DNA of 64,000 nt, taken from positions 139,964,983-140,028,982 of the forward strand of contig NC_133772.1 in NCBI RefSeq assembly GCF_003597395.2, given 5' to 3'. The notes under the pieces are model-generated. The model saw only the letters and a program-made list of their open reading frames with translations, was not told the origin of the DNA and searched no databases. The position numbers and the translations under genes are program-made. The first letter of the stretch is position 1. The number at the start of each line of letters is the position of its first letter. This stretch comes from Chelonoidis abingdonii (Eukaryota > Chordata > Testudines > Testudinidae). This document shows positions 58,191-64,000 of this stretch, one piece after another.

Positions 58191-59073
58191 CCAGGCATCA
58201 CTTCTGTTCTTTAAGAGGGGTTGACCCACACACGATTTCTACAGTACAGAGTGGGAAAGTATTTGTGGAATTAGGGGAACATTCTCTTTAAACTTAAACA
58301 AAACCCATGAGAATTCTGAGAATTCTACATCTAATCTCCCAAAGTAACCCTTCCTCTCACTGCTGTGGAAATACAACCAGTATCTGTTAGTGATGCAGGA
58401 CTCAAGCTACTTCAGGCTTTTTCTGATAGTATGGACTTCACTAATTGAAAAGGACTTCGGTGATGATGCTGTCACTTTAATAACATTGCCCTTATCAACA
58501 CATATGCCATGTGATTTCTGTGCTACCCTCGAAAAGCCTTTGTGTATGTAGCTCCTTGAGCTTTGCTGCATGTCATGATTAGCCTTTAGTTTTAGTTATT
58601 TTTAAAGAAATTCAGCTGCAAAGATCTCAGCATCCTTTGGGAGCATAATTCAATTAATAAAAAAACCTTTGTGAAAATAACATCCCGTGGGCTCAGTGAC
58701 CCTGCTCTAAGTCCAAGCTAAGGCTGATCAATACATCTCCAGTAGAGGCAGGGTGCAACCAGCTAATTTTGCGGGTGGAAGTGGATCGTGCTTTTGCACC
58801 CCTTTGCTCATGGATCGCAGTATTTAAACCTGTGTGCAGGACCAAGGGACTCATCTGAGAGCCCCTGCAGAATGAGACCCGAAGGAAGAATCTGCCATTT
58901 TGCGCAGCTCTCTGCCCTGTGGGCACAACTGTCATTTTTCAGGCATTATCTCCAACTGGACACTTGCCTATTTTTTGTATTGAAAATAGCTTATCATGGC
59001 CAAACAACACTTTCCTGTCTGTATAAAACAAACATACAAACAAACAAAACACACTTTCCCTTTAGAACAGAAT
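58191..59073. other. Intergenic, no feature recognised
   Basis: A 204-codon open frame at 58788-59402 (+) runs into the antisense CR1 and has no domain; chance. Confidence 0.4.
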
Positions 59074-60100
59074 TTCATAGAATCACAGAATATCAGTGTT
59101 GGAAGGGACCTCAGGAGGTATCTAGTCCAACCCCTGCTCAAAGCAGGACCAAATCCCAACTAAATCATACCAGCCAGGGCTTTGTCAAGCCTGATCTTAA
59201 AAAAACCTCTAAGGAAGGAGATTTGACCACCTTCCTAGGGAACCCATTCCAGTGGGTTCACCATGCTCCTAGTGAAATAGTGTTTCCTAATATCCAACCT
59301 AGACCTCCCCACTGCAACTTGAGACCATTTCTCCTTGTTCTGTTATCTGCTACCACTGAGAACAGTCTAGATCCATCCTCTTTGAAACCCCCTTTCAGGT
59401 AGTTGAAAGCAGCTATCAAATCCCCCCTCATTCTTCTCTTCTGCAGATTAAACAAGCCCAGTTCCTTCAGCCTCAACTCATAAGTCATGTGCTCCAGCCC
59501 CCTAATCATTTTTGTTGCTCTTTGATGGACTCTTTCCAATTTTTCCACATCCTTCTTGTAGTGTGGAGCCCAAAACTGGACACAGTACTCCAGATAAGGC
59601 CTCATCAATGTTAAATAGAGGGGAATGATCACGTCCCTCGATCTGCTGGGAATGCCCCTACTTATACAGCCCAAAATGCTGTTAGCCTTCTTGGCAACAA
59701 GGCACACTGCTGACTCATATCCAGCTTCTTGTCCACTGTAGCCCGTAGGGCCTTTTCTGCAGAACTACTGCCTAGCCATTCGGTCCCTAGTCTGTAGCAG
59801 TGCATGGGATTCTTCCATCCTAAGTGCAGGACTTTGCACTTTTCCTTGTTGAACCTCATCAAGTTTCTTTTGGCCCAATCCTCTAATTGTTTAGGCTCCT
59901 CTGTATCCTATCCCTACCCTCCAGCATATCTACCACTCCTCTAAGTTTAGTGTCATCTGCAAACTTGCTGAGGGTGCAGTCCATGCCATCCTCCAGATCA
60001 TTAATGAAGATATTGAACAAAACCGGCCCCAGGACCGACGCTTGAGGCACTCAACTTGAAACCGGCTGCCAACTGGACATGGAGTCATTGATCACTAATT
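59074..60100 (-). mobile_element. CR1-type LINE, antisense
   Basis: The 3' tail in antisense ('catagaatcacagaatatc') is at 59074. The element runs through the RT C-terminal region to the palm near 60100, where it is 5'-truncated ('aaccggctgccaactggac'). It provides the unoccupied reference for the hAT insertion at 26897-27215. Confidence 0.88.
59258..59862 (-). pseudogene. CR1 RT C-terminal coding remnant
   Basis: Two overlapping open pieces in different frames. 59662-59862 has [20 protein letters not shown] and [20 protein letters not shown]; 59258-59707 has [40 protein letters not shown] and [20 protein letters not shown]. Together they cover the C-terminal third of the CR1 ORF2 protein with one frameshift near 59700. 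The palm and endonuclease domains are missing because of 5' truncation. Confidence 0.75.
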
Positions 60101-62270
60101 TGAGGCAAAAATGACAAATGTTCATTTTTCATAAACCCACCATAGAGTGACCTGGTAGTTTTGACACCAGCAAGACTCAAACAGAAATGTCAAGCCACAA
60201 ATAACATCCTTTGACCTTACTGGAAAGCAAGCCTTGACTTTAGTCAGTTAGCAGTACCATGCTCTTCTCTGTTTCAGTGGATTTATGGGCTCTCTAATGA
60301 GTAACTTGAATTGTACCTGGCATGAGAAAAGCAATAGCACCCTCTGGCCTACCCAATATCAGCTGTAGGTGATGTCTCAGAGGACTGAGCAATGCCCAGA
60401 TCAAAGCATAGTTTGCAGAGTCAGGTAGAACATGAGTGGCACATTTGCTTCTCTACACAGGGGCCAGCTTCAGCTGAAACTGCCAAAGTTCTGTTCTGGA
60501 ATTCACTTTTTCTTTTCAAAAGTAACCAGTGTGAAATTCTGCTGTGCTTCCCTTTTGAAAATCTGGTCACTTGTTTAAATGCCTAAATATGGCATTAAGA
60601 GCCTAACTTTAGGTTCCTATTTTTGAAAATCTTGGTCTGGATTGTCCTAAATTCCAAGTCAGCATGTGGGATGGCCAACATGACATTAGCATACACTATA
60701 AAAGAAGCCATAATTTTATTTCACTGATATCATCTGTGGGGGATGCCTCCTTCCAGGAGAAGGTTAAAGTGCCACAAATTCTCACACTCAATATCACAAC
60801 AGCATAAAGTCTGTCCTTTTCCTTTAGTATCCGAAACAGCTAGCATGAGTGCATTTCAATAAATGGCTCCTTTCTAATGTAAGCCACTGTAGGTGAAATT
60901 TGTCCAGTATTTACCACAATGGAGTGAATTTCTATTGCATCTGCACAATCCATTTTTAAGGAAGATGTATATGAACCGCAAATGACAATTGGTTATAATC
61001 ACTCTTTCTTAATAGTTTGTATTAAAAATGTATGAGATTATCTGGAAATTATATTTTCTTTAGGATAAGAAGTATTATGTAATAAGCCTGGTGACTGCCT
61101 GTTTTACAGTCTGACTTGTTTTATCTTCCAAGATAGTATTGTACTAAAGTCTTCCCTTACATAGCTTCTATCTGAAATGTAACAGAAGAGTAGTCCTCTT
61201 CTTCTTCATTCATACTAATGACTAGAAGATCAGTCAGGTACCACAGCAGGGAAAGAGCTAGAACAGTGGACCTCTTCTTGCTGGAAACTTTTAACATATT
61301 ACATTGGAGGAACTAGGGTGCCGGAAAGGTTTTTTTTTTTTTTTTAAACCTCAAACCAAACCAAGATCAGCTCCCCTGGTTAAATCCAGTGGATTTCTTA
61401 TGTTAAAATCACATGGACAAGGAATGGTGCATTGTTACCTGCCCACTGTTGCTGGGATATATGGCAGTTATCCTTTTCCCCTCAGCCTTGTTATCTTGTG
61501 TGATTTAGTTTCCCTAACAGGGATCAGGAACAAGCACAGAAAGAACAATTGGATGTTTTCGTACTATAGCCTTATATTAAGGTGCTTCTTTATTTTTAGC
61601 CATTCGTTAGTGCCTCACTCAACATCTCCAGTCTGTAATGGCTACTCCTAGCAGTCTGGTTAATATCGCAGATCACCACTGTACTCCATATGGTTTGGGG
61701 CTGCTCAGATCCAGCCTTGACTCCCTGGTGGTGGTGAAAGGAAGATGCTCTTAGATACGTTAGTGCCCTGTTGACATCCCTCCTCGTTAAGGCTGCAGCA
61801 GGACTCTTCAAGTTCCACTTTTAGTCTCTTCCTTGTTGTATGTGGCTGCTGTCCTGTGTCAGTCGGAGAAGCCGTAGAGCTTGGATTGTGCAGGATTTGA
61901 TCTACTGGGAACTCCAGCCTCACAGAGAAAGGGATAGATCATGCCATGGACATCTGTGCCCCTGCTCCACGGTTCCTGCTCCAGCCCCACAGCAGTTTAC
62001 TTCTCTCCACTAGCTTGAAGTCTGTCAGGGTCAAAGTCATTTTCAGACTTGGTTTCACTTTTTAATCATTTGTGTAGGAATGAGTCATAGCTGGGTAACA
62101 GATTAGAAAACAATAATCCGATAGCAGGTTCTCCATTGTCTATCATGATCACTAGTGGGATTGCAGAATATGTACCAAGCTGTGGAGTGCAGCCTCTTGT
62201 CAATCACAGGCCTGGTACCTTTCAAAACACACTGAGTCTAAAATGAAAAACTGAGGGTGAAGGAAAGACT
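60101..62270. other. Intergenic, no gene recognised
   Basis: A poly-T run lies at 61330-61345. No repeat hallmark, exon or RNA gene recognised. Confidence 0.4.
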
Positions 62271-62648
62271 TGACACCAATTTGCAGGATAAACGAGGAGG
62301 TGAAAAAGCTGCTTTTCTGAGTTCACCTGCCTCTTTTATTATCTAAGATTACACATGCGCAATTGCACAGCAGAAATCAAGATTTCTCACAAAAATCTCC
62401 CATCACGAGCTCAACAGCATAGCAAACTGCAAAAACACCCCCAGCGCAGACCACAGTAGTCTTGTGGAAACTACGAGGGGGGAAAAGTTTACAAAACACT
62501 GCCAGATGCAAGGGGCCGCTGTGTGAAAATCGGGGCGGGATGGAGGAGGCCAAGTTCTGTGATAAGAAGCCGGTGTGCCCAGCTTGCAGACAAGAACAAA
62601 ATGCCCTCAATTAAGGATCCAGGCCTGTGGCCCGGGGTCATTCCTACA
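62271..62648 (-). mobile_element. 3' LTR of an endogenous retrovirus, 378 bp
   Basis: On the minus strand the LTR starts TGTAGGAATGACCCC at 62648, directly after a polypurine tract, and ends ...TTGGTGTCA at 62271. A poly(A) signal AATAAA lies at 62335-62340 (minus), 65-70 bp before the LTR end. TG...CA ends, the polypurine tract and env-like coding upstream make this a 3' LTR of a provirus oriented minus. The other end of the provirus is not in the window. Confidence 0.75.
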
Positions 62649-62662
62649 TCCCCCTTCTTTCA
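62649..62662 (-). other. Retroviral polypurine tract
   Basis: GAAAGAAGGGGGAT on the minus strand immediately precedes the TG of the LTR. In retroviruses this tract primes plus-strand DNA synthesis and defines the upstream edge of the 3' LTR. Confidence 0.65.
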
Positions 62663-62732
62663 TTCAATAATGCGGTCACGGTTGACCCCTAAATGATTTC
62701 AGACGTGCCACGTCTTCAGCAGACAGCCTTAT

Positions 62733-63120
62733 CTATGGCCGTTGAGGACCAGTGCTTACAGCATTGGATACAAGGAAGGAGGCACTGAATAAAACAGCAC
62801 AGCCCACAAGTCCAGCAAGCCCAATTATGCAATATCCACAGGCCGTCCCCAGCCAAGTTAAATCTAGGTAGCCACCCAGTGAGAACCTAATCCCAAAATC
62901 CGCTAAATCCCACGTCCTGTCGTATGTCATGAGTAATTCTTTAGCTCTCCAGTCGTCCTCCATGGACGGGCTGTTATCTTCAAATTAAGCAACACATAGT
63001 TTAATAATCAAACCATGATGAGCTTTAATAGCAAAAAATCTATAGCAGCTCTATGTTCTAAAATCGACAATCTTCTTAACTCATGCTGCTCTGAATTTAA
63101 AGGCCAATAGCTGAGAGGTA
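62733..63120 (-). pseudogene. env: Endogenous retrovirus Env transmembrane-subunit remnant
   Basis: The C-terminal open frame (62733-62963) ends with a long hydrophobic segment (residues from YLDLTWLG to LVSNAV), as expected of an Env membrane anchor with a short tail. Upstream, 63023-63061 on the minus strand codes RAAIDFLLLK, which corresponds to the conserved segment following the heptad helix in the transmembrane subunit of alpha/gamma-type retroviruses. A Cys-Cys pair (62990-62995) follows, but in another frame. Frameshifts and stops separate the segments and no surface subunit is recognisable; the fragment is broken and ends where the LTR element at 63251 begins. Confidence 0.62.
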
Positions 63121-63250
63121 GCATTTAATGCCTTTTACTGCATAGCATGTCCAAATTTACCAAGTTGAGCATGCATAATATACAGCCAGTGTGGAACCTA
63201 ACCAACGCATTGATATCGCAAGAGGACATATATCTGCTTTGCTGCAGCAG

Positions 63251-64000
63251 TGTGCGCAATTGCCGGTACTGTTCTGCTGGGTCTCGCGCTTTCTTCTTCT
63301 CTGGGTAGGTTCAGGGCGCTATTGCTTGCCTCTGAACCAGTTCTTATCATCCCCTAGTGTCTGGTGGAGGGGAGTCGGAGAGGGGAGGCACCTGGGCCCA
63401 CCCTCTACTCCAGTCCAACCCAGGGCCCCTGGGGTTGTGGTGAACCACTTGACTATGCGGTTTCGTTCCCTGCGTTACTTCCTCTCATACCGTCAGCTTG
63501 TGACGGGCTTTCGCCTCTCTTTTATATCAAGCCTGGTGTCGCTTACTAGGGTTTCTGTTGAGGTCCCGCCCGCAGACCCTCTATCTTTTTCTCTTGGACA
63601 AAATCTTCTCTTCTGCAATCTGGCCATCTGCTCCTCCACCTTTCTCCTTCTAACTACCACCCCTTGTCTGACTGAAGCAGGGGTTATATCGCATTCGGAC
63701 GAGTCGAGGTGCTTAACTGGGCAGGGTGCCTCTAAATTGGCCACAGCTGTTTTAGTTAATCTAAAGCAAAACCTTCCTCCACTTGCAGGGAATTAAGGCC
63801 CCCCTGCTACACTCTGTTTGCTGCCCTTGGGCCATGCCTGTAATAATATCCCCCCCCTGCTCAACACCAAGGGGTTGGGTACTCGAGGGGACGGCAGAGC
63901 ATGTTGGCGGAGAGCATCAGCGTTGCCTGTGTGCTTCCAGCCCTATGCTGACCGAAATGGAAAGGTTGCAAAGAGAGGAACACTCGTCACTCTGGCGTTG
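63251..64000 (-). mobile_element. Gypsy/ERV-like LTR (63251-63811) plus internal sequence running off the window
   Basis: Starts TGTGCGCAATTGCCGG at 63251, the same terminus (inverted) as the LTR end at 200. The other LTR edge is probably ...CCCCTGCTACA at 63811, giving 561 bp with TGT/ACA termini. A good TATA box, GATATAAAAGAG, lies on the minus strand near 63520-63530, so orientation is taken as minus, making this a 3' LTR with internal sequence from 63812 onward. The element appears to interrupt the retroviral env remnant. Long frames inside have no recognised domain. Confidence 0.55.

Noticed and set aside
63191..63796. 201-codon frame (+)
   Set aside because: Runs across an LTR; the LTR is oriented the other way judging from its TATA box, and no domain is visible.

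Overview
The window looks like a gene desert in a vertebrate nuclear genome, most likely a turtle. That placement is inference: it rests on the mix of repeats seen here (abundant CR1 LINE tails, many short hAT-type DNA transposons with 8-bp target duplications, Penelope-like elements and gypsy/ERV-type LTRs) and on remembered similarity to turtle genomic repeats; no database search was run. I found no convincing host protein-coding gene, tRNA, rRNA or CRISPR. Every longer open frame I could explain is a decayed mobile-element protein (CR1 reverse transcriptase, Penelope-like RT/GIY-YIG, hAT transposase, retroviral Env).

Layout. 0-13 kb: an LTR end at the left edge, scattered CR1 tails, two DNA transposons at 2.66-3.33 and 6.95-7.21 kb, microsatellites, otherwise unassigned sequence. 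13.9-18.0 kb: a solo LTR (4-bp flanking repeat) split by a 3-kb Penelope-like element (PLE) carrying direct terminal repeats. 19-28 kb: CR1 copies of at least two ages, interrupted by hAT insertions at 24.2-25.6 kb (with a 45-bp minisatellite) and 26.9-27.2 kb (in frame inside a CR1 reverse transcriptase). 29.5-31.4 kb: a fold-back hAT element that itself carries a 320-bp hAT insertion. 35.4-37.5 kb: a 102-bp PLE-end insertion with a perfect 11-bp target duplication, then an old CR1 with a tiny CR1 tip inside it. 40.5-41.5 kb: a CR1 holding a palindromic PLE-end insertion. 41.9-43.0 kb: an LTR-like block. 45.6-47.9 kb: two copies of an unassigned ~148-bp sequence flanking a hAT element with a perfect 8-bp duplication. 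48.4-50.2 kb: a 5'-truncated PLE. 53-60 kb: hAT remnants, LTR-like sequence with a 105-bp tandem repeat, and a CR1. 62.3-64 kb: the 3' end of an endogenous retrovirus (env fragment, polypurine tract, LTR), apparently cut by a gypsy-like LTR element that runs off the window.

The most interesting signal is in the PLE ends. Each carries a short motif resembling a hammerhead ribozyme core (CTGANGA, hairpin, GAAA, tiny second hairpin). Two sequence families differ in the hairpin arms by paired changes that keep all six base pairs, which suggests an RNA structure under selection in the parent elements. The outer helix (stem I) is not evident in these copies, so activity is not claimed.
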